Shown here: in pieces, positions 18,045-27,800 of the stretch
Layout: each line of letters opens with the position of its first letter
Position numbering within the stretch: position 1 is the stretch's first letter
Origin: Sulfitobacter albidus
GTDB lineage: Bacteria > Pseudomonadota > Alphaproteobacteria > Rhodobacterales > Rhodobacteraceae
Direction of reading: 5' to 3'
Length of the DNA stretch: 64,000 nucleotides
Assembly (NCBI RefSeq): GCF_018200035.1
Contig: NZ_CP073581.1
Location: 2,538,501 to 2,602,500 of the forward strand
The notes under the pieces: model-generated
Told to the model about the DNA's origin: nothing
Seen by the model: only the letters and a program-made list of their open reading frames with translations
The model's database searches: none
Translations under genes and position numbers: made by a program

Positions 18045-19214
18045 ATGAGTTTTGACACCCCGATCGACCGCCGCGGCACCCACTGCGTGAAATGGGACGC
18101 GATGGAAAGCCTGTATGGCGTGCCCGCCGATACCGGGATTTCCATGTGGGTGGCCGACATGGATTTCAAAACCGCCCCCGTGGTGCAACAGGCCGTGCAG
18201 GACATGGTCGATCACGGCGTCTATGGCTATTTTGGCGACGACAGCAAATACCGCGCCGCGATCCAGTGGTGGATGCGGCAGCGTCACGGCTGGGATCTCG
18301 ATCCCGCGCATATCTTTACCACCCATGGCCTCGTGAACGGCACGGCCATGTGCGTCGATGCCTTCACCGCGCCGGGTGACGGTGTGGTGCTGTTCACCCC
18401 CGTCTATCACGCCTTTGCCAAGGTGATTAACGCCGCCGGGCGCCGCGTGGTCGAATGCGAGATGCACCAGACCGATGGCCGCTACACCATGGATTTCGAC
18501 GCCTATGACGCGCAGATGGACGGCTCTGAGACGATGGTCGTGCTCTGCTCCCCGCACAATCCCGGCGGCACCGTCTGGACCCGCGACGAGCTGCAAGCCG
18601 TCGCCGATTTCGCCAGGCGTCACGATCTGGTGCTTGTCTCGGACGAGATCCACCACGATCTGGTGATGCCCGGCCACACCCACATCCCCATGGCCAATAT
18701 CGACGGTATTGCCGACCGGCTGGTGATGATGACCGCCACGACCAAGACGTTCAACATCGCGGGCAGCCATTCCGGCAACGTCATCATCGCCGATCCGGAC
18801 CTGCGCGCCAAATTCGGCGCGCGCATGGCCGCCCTTGGCCTGTCGCCCAACAGCTTTGGTCTGTTCATGGCGACCGCTGCCTATTCGCCGGAGGGCGCGG
18901 CATGGGTCGACGATCTTGTGGGCTATCTCGATGGCAACCGGCGCCTGTTCGACGATGCGGTCAACGCGATCCCGGGCCTGAAATCCATGCCGCTCGAGGC
19001 GACCTATCTCGCCTGGGTAGATTTTGACGGCACCGGAATGACCCGCGAGGAATTCACCAACCGGGTCGAGCAGAAGGCGGGAATTGCCGCCAACCACGGA
19101 CCGACCTTCGGCACCGGCGGCGAAAGCTTCCTGCGGTTCAACATCGCCACACCGCGCGCGCGGGTCGAGGAAGCCTGCGCCCGTCTGGCAGACGCGTTCG
19201 GCGACCTGCAGTAA
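18045..19214 (+). CDS. MalY/PatB-type PLP-dependent C-S lyase or aminotransferase
   Basis: Fold-type I PLP enzyme, 389 residues, of the MalY/PatB group that cleaves cystathionine or other cysteine S-conjugates. MWVADMDFKTAP is the group's N-terminal signature; CSPHNPGGTVW, VSDEIHHDLVMPG and the Schiff-base lysine in TATTKTFNIAG are visible, as is the Arg in FLRFNIATPRARV. The exact substrate is open: cystathionine beta-lyase activity is the family default. AGGAG lies 8-12 bases upstream of ATG 18045. Divergent from the def operon. Confidence 0.88.
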   Translation: MSFDTPIDRRGTHCVKWDAMESLYGVPADTGISMWVADMDFKTAPVVQQAVQDMVDHGVYGYFGDDSKYRAAIQWWMRQRHGWDLDPAHIFTTHGLVNGTAMCVDAFTAPGDGVVLFTPVYHAFAKVINAAGRRVVECEMHQTDGRYTMDFDAYDAQMDGSETMVVLCSPHNPGGTVWTRDELQAVADFARRHDLVLVSDEIHHDLVMPGHTHIPMANIDGIADRLVMMTATTKTFNIAGSHSGNVIIADPDLRAKFGARMAALGLSPNSFGLFMATAAYSPEGAAWVDDLVGYLDGNRRLFDDAVNAIPGLKSMPLEATYLAWVDFDGTGMTREEFTNRVEQKAGIAANHGPTFGTGGESFLRFNIATPRARVEEACARLADAFGDLQ

Positions 19215-19216
19215 GC

Positions 19217-19549
19217 CTAGCGGCTGGCGTGCTGGACGGGATCCATCGCCTCGCGGGCGGCCAAATCGGGTCGTCCCGCGCGGCGCACGGCATAGTGCCG
19301 CTCGTCGCCCACCGCGTGCGATCCGGTAATCACACCGCTGTACAAAAGCTCCGAGCCATCGAATACGCTGACAAGCCCGGTCAGCGCCGGCGTGCCCTCG
19401 GATGCGGTGACAAACCCGCGTGACCAGCTGCGCAGCACGGCGAGCAGAATGCCGCCCGCATCCACATGCAACTGGCGGTGACGGTTCGCGGCAGACACCC
19501 TTGGGCGTGCCTTGTCGGGCGTGAATCCCTGCGGCAGAAAAATATCCAT
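19217..19549 (-). CDS. uncharacterised protein
   Basis: 110 residues, starting at ATG 19549, which has an excellent GAGGAGG ribosome site six bases upstream. The sequence (MDIFLPQGFTPDKARPRVSA start, a GGILLAVLRSW helix, then SVFDGSELLYSGVITGSHAV) contains no motif I recognise, no signal peptide and no certain membrane span. It is transcribed toward the PatB-like gene (convergent, 2-base gap) and away from the hydroquinone reductase gene. I do not recognise the family. Confidence 0.65.
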   Translation of the reverse strand: MDIFLPQGFTPDKARPRVSAANRHRQLHVDAGGILLAVLRSWSRGFVTASEGTPALTGLVSVFDGSELLYSGVITGSHAVGDERHYAVRRAGRPDLAAREAMDPVQHASR

Positions 19550-19630
19550 GAAACCTCCTCCCAGTACTCTGCTCAAAGTTGTGTCGATCTTTCGTTAAGG
19601 CAACCCGATTCGTCAAAAATTCCCCGCTGT

Positions 19631-19651
19631 GCATCTGCGCAGAGCAGATGC
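19631..19651. promoter_or_regulatory. perfect inverted repeat upstream of the hydroquinone reductase gene
   Basis: Arms GCATCTGC (19631-19638) and GCAGATGC (19644-19651) are separated by GCAGA. The dyad lies 68-88 bases before the reductase ATG, between it and the divergent small gene. It could be a regulator's operator or a leader hairpin. No T tract follows, so a terminator is unlikely. Confidence 0.5.
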
Positions 19652-19718
19652 GCCGGGATCGGGGATTTCCCTGCGACAGGCCACGCCTATCTGATCCACA
19701 GCGAAAAAGGAGAGAGAT

Positions 19719-20693
19719 ATGGGACTGTTGATCGACGGCGAGTGGCACGACAGCTGGTACGACACCAAGAAAAGTGGCGGTGCGTTCAAACGGCAGGAAT
19801 CGCAGTTTCGCAATTGGATCACCCCCGACGGCAGCGCGGGCCCCACGGGCGACGGGGGCTTTCCGGCCAAGGCGGGGCGCTATCACCTCTACGTCAGCCA
19901 CGCCTGCCCATGGGCCCACCGCGCGCTGATCTTCCGCACGCTCAAGGGCCTTGAGGATTTGATCGACGTTTCCGTGGTGCATCCCGACATGCTGGGCGAC
20001 GGGTGGAGCTTTGACGACAGCTTTGACGGCGCCACCGGGGATCGGCAGTTCGGCCTCCCCTTCGCGCGCGACCTCTACACCCGCGCGCAGGCTGATTTTA
20101 CGGGCCGCGTCACCGTGCCCATCCTCTGGGACCGCGACCGCGATACCATCGTTTCCAACGAATCCTCCGAGATCATCCGCATGTTCAATTCAGCCTTCGA
20201 CGGGCTGACCGGCAACACCGATGACTATTACCCTGCGGATCTGCATGGCGATATCGCGCCGGTCAACGACCGCATCTACGACACGCTCAACAACGGCGTC
20301 TACAAATCCGGTTTCGCGACCACGCAAGAGGCCTATGACGCCGCCGTGCACCCGCTGTTTGACACGCTCGACTGGCTGGAGGACCGGCTGGCCACAAACC
20401 GCTACCTCATGGGTGACCGGATCACCGAAGCGGATTGGCGGCTGTTCACCACCCTCGTGCGCTTTGATCTGGTCTATCACCAGCATTTCAAATGCAACCG
20501 CGCCCGGATCGTGGATTATCCCAACCTCTGGGCCTATACCCGCGAGCTGTTCCAGTGGGACGGTGTGGCCAATACGGTGCATTTCGATCATATCGTGCGC
20601 CACTACCACTACAGCCACGAAAGCATCAATCCGCACCGAATCCTTCCGATAAATCCGGTGATTGACTGGCTCGAACCGCACCGGCGCGGGTAG
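19719..20693 (+). CDS. glutathionyl-hydroquinone reductase (Xi-class GST)
   Basis: Reduces glutathionyl-hydroquinones to hydroquinones with release of GSSG; homologue of E. coli YqjG and EcmB/PcpF. The catalytic Cys63 is in YVSHACPWAHRAL, the Xi-class CPWA motif; VPILWDRDRDTIVSNESSEI is the glutathione-binding part, and the C-terminal helical domain contains RLFTTLVRFDLVYHQHFKCN and HYHYSHESINP. 324 residues, full length. AAGGAGAG precedes ATG 19719. It stands alone, with a strong dyad in its leader. Confidence 0.93.
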   Translation: MGLLIDGEWHDSWYDTKKSGGAFKRQESQFRNWITPDGSAGPTGDGGFPAKAGRYHLYVSHACPWAHRALIFRTLKGLEDLIDVSVVHPDMLGDGWSFDDSFDGATGDRQFGLPFARDLYTRAQADFTGRVTVPILWDRDRDTIVSNESSEIIRMFNSAFDGLTGNTDDYYPADLHGDIAPVNDRIYDTLNNGVYKSGFATTQEAYDAAVHPLFDTLDWLEDRLATNRYLMGDRITEADWRLFTTLVRFDLVYHQHFKCNRARIVDYPNLWAYTRELFQWDGVANTVHFDHIVRHYHYSHESINPHRILPINPVIDWLEPHRRG

Positions 20694-20749
20694 CTTCGTC
20701 AACGTCTGCGGGCGTGCGCGAATTGGAACGCTGCCCTGCCGGAGAGGGG

Positions 20750-20765
20750 GGCGCCGGTATCGGCG
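20750..20765. terminator. hairpin between the reductase and the receiver gene
   Basis: GCGCCG and CGGCGC arms with a GTAT loop, in the 121-base gap where two converging genes end (reductase stop 20693, receiver stop 20815). No T run follows on either strand, so if it ends transcription it does so weakly or with Rho. Confidence 0.35.
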
Positions 20766-20814
20766 CATCTGGCACCGTCTGAGGCTCTTCGAATGGGTCG
20801 TCGGGCCGGTGCAG

Positions 20815-21210
20815 CTAACTGGCGCGCCGCTCGTCACTGTAATGCGCGACCATGGCCGCCAAATCCTCGGGCGGTGTGTCGCTTTGCACAAAGGCGCGCG
20901 CGTTCGCCGAATGGGCAAAGATCGACCCATCCGAGAAAAAGCTGGTGTTGGTGACAAAGATCACCCGCGCTTCGGGTTGGCGGTAATTGGCGTAATCCGA
21001 AATCGCCAGCGCCGAACCCTTGTCGATCACCAGATCAAGGATGATGATGTCGATCGTCTGCTCCGCAAGATGCGCAATCGCTTCGTCCTGCGTGCCCGAG
21101 ACCGTCACGCTCATCCCCTGACGCTCAAGGTGCCGCGCCCAGATGCCCGCCAATTCTGACACGCTTTCAACGATCAAGACACGTGGCGGTTGATTGCTGG
21201 CACACTGCAT
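20815..21210 (-). CDS. stand-alone receiver-domain protein, non-canonical
   Basis: 131 residues forming one response-regulator receiver fold with no output domain. RVLIVESVSELAGIW is strand 1, the phosphoacceptor Asp59 is in DIIILDLVIDKG, and a Thr follows in VIFVTNTSFF. Two usual residues are missing: the second acidic residue after strand 1 is Ser16, and the Lys of the GA-Y-KP loop is replaced in ARAFVQSDTP. Phosphorylation may be weak or the domain may work without it. Start at ATG 21210 with AGGAG five bases upstream. A TTAA-N7-CTAA dyad lies 35 bases upstream. Confidence 0.82.
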   Translation of the reverse strand: MQCASNQPPRVLIVESVSELAGIWARHLERQGMSVTVSGTQDEAIAHLAEQTIDIIILDLVIDKGSALAISDYANYRQPEARVIFVTNTSFFSDGSIFAHSANARAFVQSDTPPEDLAAMVAHYSDERRAS

Positions 21211-21244
21211 CGGCACTCCTTTACCTGACTGAGCGTCGGTCCGA

Positions 21245-21269
21245 TTTGGTTAACAAATTACTAACCAAA
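21245..21269 (-). promoter_or_regulatory. TTAA-N7-CTAA dyad upstream of the receiver gene (CtrA-like)
   Basis: TTTGGTTA (21245-21252) and TAACCAAA (21262-21269) are perfect inverted arms around nine bases. Inside is TTAA, seven bases, CTAA, one base from the alphaproteobacterial CtrA consensus TTAA-N7-TTAA. It lies 35 bases upstream of the receiver start. A second dyad with the same half-sites and spacing is at 28804-28822. Confidence 0.5.
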
Positions 21270-21396
21270 AGCGCTACTCTTGTAACTGCTTAACTTGCTC
21301 AGTCATATACGCGAAACTCCGCTTTGTGACAGGGGAGGTTTCGGCTGAATTTAGCGCATTTGACGCCTCGCGCGTTCAACCTTTCGGGAGGTCATC

Positions 21397-22347
21397 ATGC
21401 ACGCGCAGCATCGCGATCACGGTGGCGGTATCGATGCCGCCGCGCAAACCTACGGTGGCGATCGTGCCGACTGGATAGATTTATCAACTGGAATCAATCC
21501 GCTACCCTACGATCTGCCAGAGTTGAGCGCGCAGGATTGGGCCGCCCTGCCCGATACGGGCGCGCAGGACGCGCTTGCTGCGGCTGCACGGCGTTTCTGG
21601 GCCGTACCGCAGACGGCGGACCTGCTTGCCACGTCCGGCGCCTCTGCACCGATCGCGATGATTCCCCACCTGCGTCCCCCCGGCACCGTCGCGATCCCGG
21701 CTCCGACCTACAACGAACACGCCGCCGCCTTTCGCGCTGCGGGCTGGCACATTCACGACACGCCCACCGTCGGCGCACAGGCACAGGTCGCCGTGCATCC
21801 GAACAACCCAGACGGGAAGCTGACAGGAGCAAGCGATCTCACCGCCCCGCTGCGCATCATCGACGAAAGCTTTTGCGACGTCCGGCCTGACGCTTCGCTG
21901 ATCGCGCACAGCGCGCAGCCCGGCACGCTAATCCTCAAGAGTTTTGGCAAGTTCTGGGGCCTCGCCGGTCTGCGGCTCGGCTTCGTCATCGGGGATCCGG
22001 AGCTGGTGGCACAGCTGCGCGAGCGGCTCGGCCCCTGGCCCGTGGCAGGCCCCGCGCTGCGCATCGGTGCGGCAGCGCTCAACGATCCCGACTGGGCCGC
22101 GCGCACCCGCGCCCGCCTGCACGCCGACGCCGCCCGCCTCGACGCGCTGATGCAAACCGCGGGCGCCCTATCGCTGGGCGGCACGACATTGTTTCGCCTC
22201 TACGAGGTGCACGACGCCGCCGCCTGGCAGGACCGTCTCGCCCGGCATCACATCTGGAGCCGCGTGTTCCCCTACAATCCCCGCTGGCTCCGCCTTGGCC
22301 TGCCGCCCGCCTCCGGCTGGGGCCGTCTGGCCCGCGCGCTGACATGA
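21397..22347 (+). CDS. cobC: cobalamin-pathway aminotransferase / threonine-phosphate decarboxylase (CobC-like)
   Basis: PLP enzyme of the CobC/CobD family that supplies (R)-1-amino-2-propanol phosphate for the B12 lower-ligand arm. The N-terminal [31 protein letters not shown] is the family start; [19 protein letters not shown], and the Schiff-base lysine in [18 protein letters not shown] follow. 316 residues. GGGAGG precedes ATG 21397. It overlaps cobD by four bases, so the two consecutive steps of the pathway are coupled. No B12-riboswitch core was recognisable in the 180 bases upstream. Confidence 0.9.
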   Translation: MHAQHRDHGGGIDAAAQTYGGDRADWIDLSTGINPLPYDLPELSAQDWAALPDTGAQDALAAAARRFWAVPQTADLLATSGASAPIAMIPHLRPPGTVAIPAPTYNEHAAAFRAAGWHIHDTPTVGAQAQVAVHPNNPDGKLTGASDLTAPLRIIDESFCDVRPDASLIAHSAQPGTLILKSFGKFWGLAGLRLGFVIGDPELVAQLRERLGPWPVAGPALRIGAAALNDPDWAARTRARLHADAARLDALMQTAGALSLGGTTLFRLYEVHDAAAWQDRLARHHIWSRVFPYNPRWLRLGLPPASGWGRLARALT

Positions 22348-23245
22348 CCGCCCTGCTCGCCGCCCTCCTGCTCGACGCCGCCTTGGGAGAGCCGCGCTGG
22401 CTCTGGCAGCGCCTGCCGCACCCTGCCGTGCTGATGGGACGCGCGGTCGGCGCGCTCGACCGCGCGCTCAACCATGGATCACAGCGCATCGCCAAAGGCG
22501 CCGCCGCGCTTGTGCTGCTGGTCCTTGGCGCGGGGATCCTCGGCCACGGTCTCAGCTTCGGCGGCCCCGTCGTGGAAATCGTGATCGCCGCGATCCTGCT
22601 CGCCCAACGCTCGCTGGTGCAGCATGTGCAGGCCGTGGCAGATGGTTTGCGCGTATCCTTGGGCGACGGACGCCGCGCGGTCGCGATGATCGTCAGCCGC
22701 GATACCGCCGCTATGGACACGCCCGCGACGGCCCGCGCCGCCATTGAGAGCGCCGCCGAAAACCTCTCGGACGGCGTGATCGCGCCTGCCTTCTGGTTCG
22801 CCGTGGCGGGCCTGCCCGGTCTGCTCATCTACAAGATCGTCAACACCGCCGACAGCATGATCGGCTACCGCACCCCGCAATACGACGCCTTTGGCAAAGC
22901 CGCCGCGCGTCTCGACGATCTGCTCAACTTTATACCCGCGCGGCTCACGGCGGTGCTGATCGCCCTGCCGGGGGCGTTCTGGGACAGTGGCGCGCCATCG
23001 CCGCCGACGCTGGTATGCACCGCTCCCCCAACGCCGGCTGGCCCGAGGCCGCCATGGCGCGCGCAATCTCGGTGGCCCTCGCCGGGCCGCGCGCCTATGA
23101 TGGGCGGATGCAGACGTTCCCCTTTGTGAACCCCGAGGGCGCGCGCGACATCGGCGCCCCCGACATCGACGCCGCTATCCGGCGGCTGTGGCACGCCTGG
23201 GGTGTTCTGCTGGCCTTTGCGGCCATTGTAATACTGATTGATTGA
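22344..23245 (+). pseudogene. cobD: adenosylcobinamide-phosphate synthase CobD/CbiB (frameshift as sequenced)
   Basis: Membrane enzyme that attaches the aminopropanol arm to cobyric acid. The first frame runs from ATG 22344 through [36 protein letters not shown] and [17 protein letters not shown] to ALPGAFW, then loses similarity at a GGG run (22981-22983). In the next frame [20 protein letters not shown] and [12 protein letters not shown] continue to TGA 23243-23245, the conserved C terminus. One added base yields 300 residues. As with the other six broken genes, a base missed in a G/C run is the simplest explanation. Confidence 0.9.
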
Positions 23246-23254
23246 GGTCTTTTC

Positions 23255-24424
23255 ATGCGTTCCGTTTTCCTTGCCGCGGCCCTCGCCGCCCTTCCGCTCA
23301 CCGCCCTTGCCAACACTCCCTGCGGCGGAAGCTTCAGCACCTTCATCGACGGGCTCAAGGCCGAGGCGATCGCCGAAGGCATCGCCCCCGAGACGGCCAA
23401 TCGCTTTTTCCGCTCCGTGCGTCAGGATCCCGCCGTGCTACGCGCCGACCGCGCGCAGGGCGTCTTCCAGCGCCCCTTCATCGACTTTTCCCGCCGCCTG
23501 ATCTCAAACGACCGTATCGCCGCCGGCCGCAGCAACGCCCAGCGCTACAACAGCGTGTTCAACCGGATCGAGGCCGACTACGGCGTCGACCGCAACGTGC
23601 TGCTGGCCTTCTGGGCGTTCGAGACGGACTACGGCTCGTTCCAGGGGGATTTCAACACCGCCAACGCCCTCGTCACCCTCGCCCACGATTGCCGTCGCCC
23701 CGACCTCTTCCGCCCGCAGGTCATCGCCGCGATAGAGCTTTTCGCGCGCGGTGAATTCGATCCCGCCACCACCACCGGCGCCTGGGCCGGGGAGATTGGC
23801 ATGGTACAAATGCTGCCCCGCGACATCCTTGAGAACGGCACCGACGGCGACGGCGACGGGCGCGTGTCGCTGAAAACCTCGGCCCCCGACGCGCTGGTAT
23901 CGGGCGGCAAGATGCTGTCGGAACTGGGCTGGCGCGCGAATGAGCCGTGGATCGACGAAGTCACCGTACCGCAGGGGTTCGACTGGGGCCTCAGCGGTCT
24001 GGACACCGTGAAACCGGGCGCCGAATGGGCCGCCCTTGGCGTCACCGCGCGTGACGGGCGTATCGCGGATCTGCCCGCTTCGCTGATCGTGCCGCAGGGG
24101 CGCGGCGGGCCTGCCTTCCTCACCTATCCAAATTTCAACGTCTATTTCGAATGGAACCAAAGCTTTACCTACGTGCTGACTGCCGCCTATTTCGCCACCC
24201 GGCTGGGCGGCGCGCAGGTCTATGACGCGGGCAGCCCCGAACCGGGGCTGAGCGGCGATCAGATGAAGGCGCTGCAATCCAAACTTCAGGCGCGCGGCTA
24301 CGATGTGGGCAAGATCGACGGCATCCTCGGCGCCGGCACCCGCGCCGCCGTGCGCGCGGAACAGGAACGGCTTGGCCTGCCCGCCGACGCCTGGCCCACG
24401 CCCGCGCTTCTGAACGCGCTTTAG
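23255..24424 (+). CDS. lytic murein transglycosylase (MltB type) with peptidoglycan-binding domain
   Basis: Exported enzyme that cleaves the glycan strands of peptidoglycan. A signal peptide (about residues 1-19, cleavage at ALA-NT) is followed by the MltB catalytic domain with the active-site Glu in LLAFWAFETDYGSFQGDFNT and GEIGMVQMLPRDIL, then NFNVYFEWNQSFTYVLTAAY, and a C-terminal PG_binding_1 domain (MKALQSKLQARGYDVGKIDG). 389 residues. It begins 10 bases after cobD on the same strand. Whether soluble or anchored is unclear; no lipobox is seen. Confidence 0.92.
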   Translation: MRSVFLAAALAALPLTALANTPCGGSFSTFIDGLKAEAIAEGIAPETANRFFRSVRQDPAVLRADRAQGVFQRPFIDFSRRLISNDRIAAGRSNAQRYNSVFNRIEADYGVDRNVLLAFWAFETDYGSFQGDFNTANALVTLAHDCRRPDLFRPQVIAAIELFARGEFDPATTTGAWAGEIGMVQMLPRDILENGTDGDGDGRVSLKTSAPDALVSGGKMLSELGWRANEPWIDEVTVPQGFDWGLSGLDTVKPGAEWAALGVTARDGRIADLPASLIVPQGRGGPAFLTYPNFNVYFEWNQSFTYVLTAAYFATRLGGAQVYDAGSPEPGLSGDQMKALQSKLQARGYDVGKIDGILGAGTRAAVRAEQERLGLPADAWPTPALLNAL

Positions 24425-24768
24425 GGCCTGATCGGGAACCGCTGACCGTCCGCGGTCAGCATCACCAACCGCCCGTGACTGCGTACGAAACGGTCGCAGC
24501 GCGCGCGCCCGTTGCGGTAGGCGATGCAAACCGTGCCATCCGCGCCCACTTGAAACGTGCCGAACGCCGATTCGCCGCTGGCGTAGGTATAGCTGTACGC
24601 GCCGCCCACCGAATAGCGCGACCGGCCGCCCTCGTAGAACAGCACGTCGCCGCCGCGCGTCATCGCGACGACCTCCGCACGGCTCAGCGGTGTGTCGCCC
24701 GCAAGCGTGGCAAAGCCATCGGCAAAACCAATCGACGGAAGCAGGCAGAGGATCAGGGCAAAGCGCAT
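24421..24768 (-). CDS. small exported protein of unknown function
   Basis: 115 residues with a clear signal peptide (MRFALILCLLPSIGFADG, cleavage near residue 16) and a compact beta-rich remainder: VGGAYSYTYASGESAFGTFQ, GTVCIAYRNGRARCDRF with a likely disulphide pair, and a terminal TADGQRFPIRP. It is therefore periplasmic. I do not recognise the family. Its stop overlaps the end of the transglycosylase gene by four bases in convergent orientation, and it starts 41 bases after the smc stop, so it may share the smc transcript. Confidence 0.7.
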   Translation of the reverse strand: MRFALILCLLPSIGFADGFATLAGDTPLSRAEVVAMTRGGDVLFYEGGRSRYSVGGAYSYTYASGESAFGTFQVGADGTVCIAYRNGRARCDRFVRSHGRLVMLTADGQRFPIRP

Positions 24769-24809
24769 GGGTCAGCCTACCCGCTCCCCACCCGCACGAC
24801 CACGCACGT

Positions 24810-27800
24810 TTACGCGACCAGCGTTTCCGCCTTTTTCAGATCGACGGAGACAAGCTGGCTCACCCCCTGCTCGGCCATCGTCACACCAAACAGCCGGTCC
24901 ATGCGCGCCATCGTCACCGCGTGGTGCGTGATGATCAGGAATCGCGTGTCGGTCTGGCGGCACATCTCGTCCAGCAGATCGCAGAACCGCGTCACATTCG
25001 CATCGTCCAGGGGCGCGTCGACCTCATCCAGCACACAGATCGGCGCCGGGTTCGCCAGAAACACGGCAAAGATCAGCGCCATCGCCGTCAGCGTCTGCTC
25101 CCCCCCGCTCAACAGGCTCAGCGTGCTCAGCTTCTTGCCCGGCGGCTGGCACATGATCTCAAGCCCCGCCTCCAGCGGATCGTCACTCTCCACCATCACC
25201 AGATTGGCCTCGCCCCCGCCAAAGAGATGCGTGAAAAGCATCGAGAAATTGCTGTTCACCTGCTCGAACGCCGTCAGAAGCCGCTCGCGCCCCTCGCGGT
25301 TGAGGCTGGCAATCCCGTGGCGGAGCGTCTTGATAGCACTTTCCAGATCCGCCTTTTCCGAGACGAGCAAATCATGCTCCTCCTGCACCTCGCGGGCGTC
25401 CTCCTCAGCCCGCAGGTTCACCGCGCCCAGCGCGTCGCGCTGACGTTTCAGACGGTTCACGTCCGCCTCCAGCGCCTCCGCCCCCGGCATCCGGTCGGGC
25501 GACACATCCAGTTGCGTCAGTAATTGCTCCGGCGTCTGCTGCATCTCCTCCGCGATGCGCTCGGCGGCGGCGGCGACCGTCTCGCGCGCGGCCTCGGCCC
25601 GCGCGTCCGAGCGTGCCCGCGCCTCGCGCGCCTCAGAGGCCAGCCGCTCCGCATCCCGCTCCGCCACCGTCGCCTCGCGCAGCGCGGCCTCGCCCGTGCT
25701 CAGCCTGTCCGCCGCCTCCGCCCGGCGGCTTTCCGCGCGGGTGATCTCCTCGGCCAGCGCGTCGCGCTTGGCGGTGATCTCTTCCGGTGCCGCCGACGCC
25801 GTTGCCAGTTCCGCCTCTGACGCCGCCCGGCGCTCTTCCAACTCGGCGCTGCGCTTTTCCGCCGTCTCCAGCCGGTGCCGCCAGCCGCTCAATTCCTTGG
25901 TGACTTCCTGGCTGCGCTTGGTGCGCGCCTCGCCCTCGCGGCGCAGCTCGTCGTGGGCGGATCGGCGCGACATCATCGTGATGCGCGCGGCCTCGACGGT
26001 CATGCGCACGTCCTCGACGCCCGCGCGCGCGGCCTCCAGATCGCCCAGATCGGCCAGCGCGCGCTCCGCCTCCAGCACGCGGGCGCGCGCGCCCATCGCC
26101 TCTTCCTCGTGACGGCTCACGGCAAGGCCCAGCGATTCGAGCCGCCCTGCCGCCAGATTGCGCTCCGCCTCGGCCCGGCTCAGCGCGCGGCCCGCGTCGG
26201 CCACCGCGCGGTCGGCGTCGCGGCGGGCTTCGCGCGCGCGCTTGTCGGCCTCGGTCTGCGCCGCCAGCTCCCGCGTCAGCGTCTCATGCGCCGCGCGCGC
26301 GCCTTCGGCCCGCTGGCTCGCCTGCTCCAGCGATTGCTTCAGCGTTTCCAACCGGTTGAGCTGTTGCAACCGCAGCGCCGCCGCCGAGGGTGCATCCTCG
26401 GCCCAGGCCCGATACCCGTCCCAACGCCACAAATCCCCCTCGGGCGAGACCAGCCGCTGTCCGGGCTGCAACGCGGCCTGCAAACGCGGGCCATCGTCCG
26501 CTTCCACCAACCCGATCTGCGCCATGCGCCGCGCCAGAACATCCGGGCAGGAGACATGCTGCGTCAGCGGCGTGACCCCGGCAGGCAGCGGCTGCGGCGA
26601 GTCATAACCGGGCAGCGCCGACCAGCCCGACGGGCCATCGGCCTCGACCTCCGGCGCGCGCAGATCATCGGCCAACGCCGCCCCCAGCGCCTTTTCGAAA
26701 CCATGCTCCACCTGCAACCGGTCGAGGATCTGCCCCCCCTCCGCCGTATCCCGCTCAAGCAATTTCGCCAGCGCCGTGGTCTCGGCGCGCAGGGCGTTCA
26801 TCTCGCCTTCGGCTTCGGAGCGTTCGGCCCGTGCGCCCGCCTCGCGCGTCTGGGTCTGCGCGCGCTGTTCCTCAGCCGCGATCAGGGCCGCATCTGCCGC
26901 CTCGGCCGCCTGCGTGGCCGTACTCTCCGCCGCCTGCGCGGCCCCATACTCCGCACCTGCGCGGGCCAGCGCCGCCTCAGATTGCGCCACCGCTTCGCGG
27001 GAGCGCTCCGCCTCTGACTGCGCGCGGCTTTCCGTCTTGCGGCTGTCGCTCAGCAACCGTTCGGCAGAGCCATAGCGCGCGGCCAGCCGGGCCACATCCT
27101 CGGTCTGCTGGCTCAGCGCGTCCTCGCGCGCCTGCAACACCGCCGCCGCCTCGCGCGCCGCCTCCGCAGCACCCGCCAGCGCGCCATCGTGCCCCTCGCC
27201 CGCCTTGGCAAGCTCGCGGGCCTCCCACTCCAACCGCTCGATCGTCTCGCCCGCGTCGCGGTTCAGCCCGGCCTCGCGGTCCAGATCGCGGGTCAGCTGG
27301 GCGATGCGCCCCGTGAGCGTCTCGATCAACTGGCGGGCGCGCGCCTCCTGATCGCTCAGCGTATCGCGCTGCACCACCAGCCGCTGCACCACGGCGGCGG
27401 CAATCGCGTCCTCCTCGCGCAGGGCGGGCAGCGCATCCTCCGCCACCTCACGGGCCTTCACGGCGGCACGCACCAGCGCCTCCGCCTGCGCCGCGGCAGT
27501 CACCCGGCTGCGCAACTCCGCCTCCGCGCCCGCCCGCGCGTCATCCGCTTCGCGCCAGCGGCGGTACAGCAACAGCCCTTCGGTATTGCGCAGCTGGTCG
27601 CCGATATCGCGATACCGCGCCGCCTGCCGTGCCTGCCGCGCAAGCTGTGCCAGCTGTGCGGCCAGTTGCTCGATCACATCATCCACGCGGGCAAGGTTCG
27701 CCTCCGCCCCGTTCAGCTTCAGCTCCGCCTCATGCCGCCGCGCGTAGAGCCCCGAAATCCCCGCCGCCTCTTCAAGGATGCGCCGCCGGTTCTTAGGCTT

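Noticed and set aside
17868..19982. 704-residue minus-strand frame across the PatB-like gene
   Set aside because: It is antisense to a gene with clear PLP motifs and lacks any recognisable domain.
21217..21396. Cobalamin riboswitch upstream of cobC
   Set aside because: The B12-box and conserved helical core were not recognisable; only the dyad at 21245 and a ribosome site are seen.
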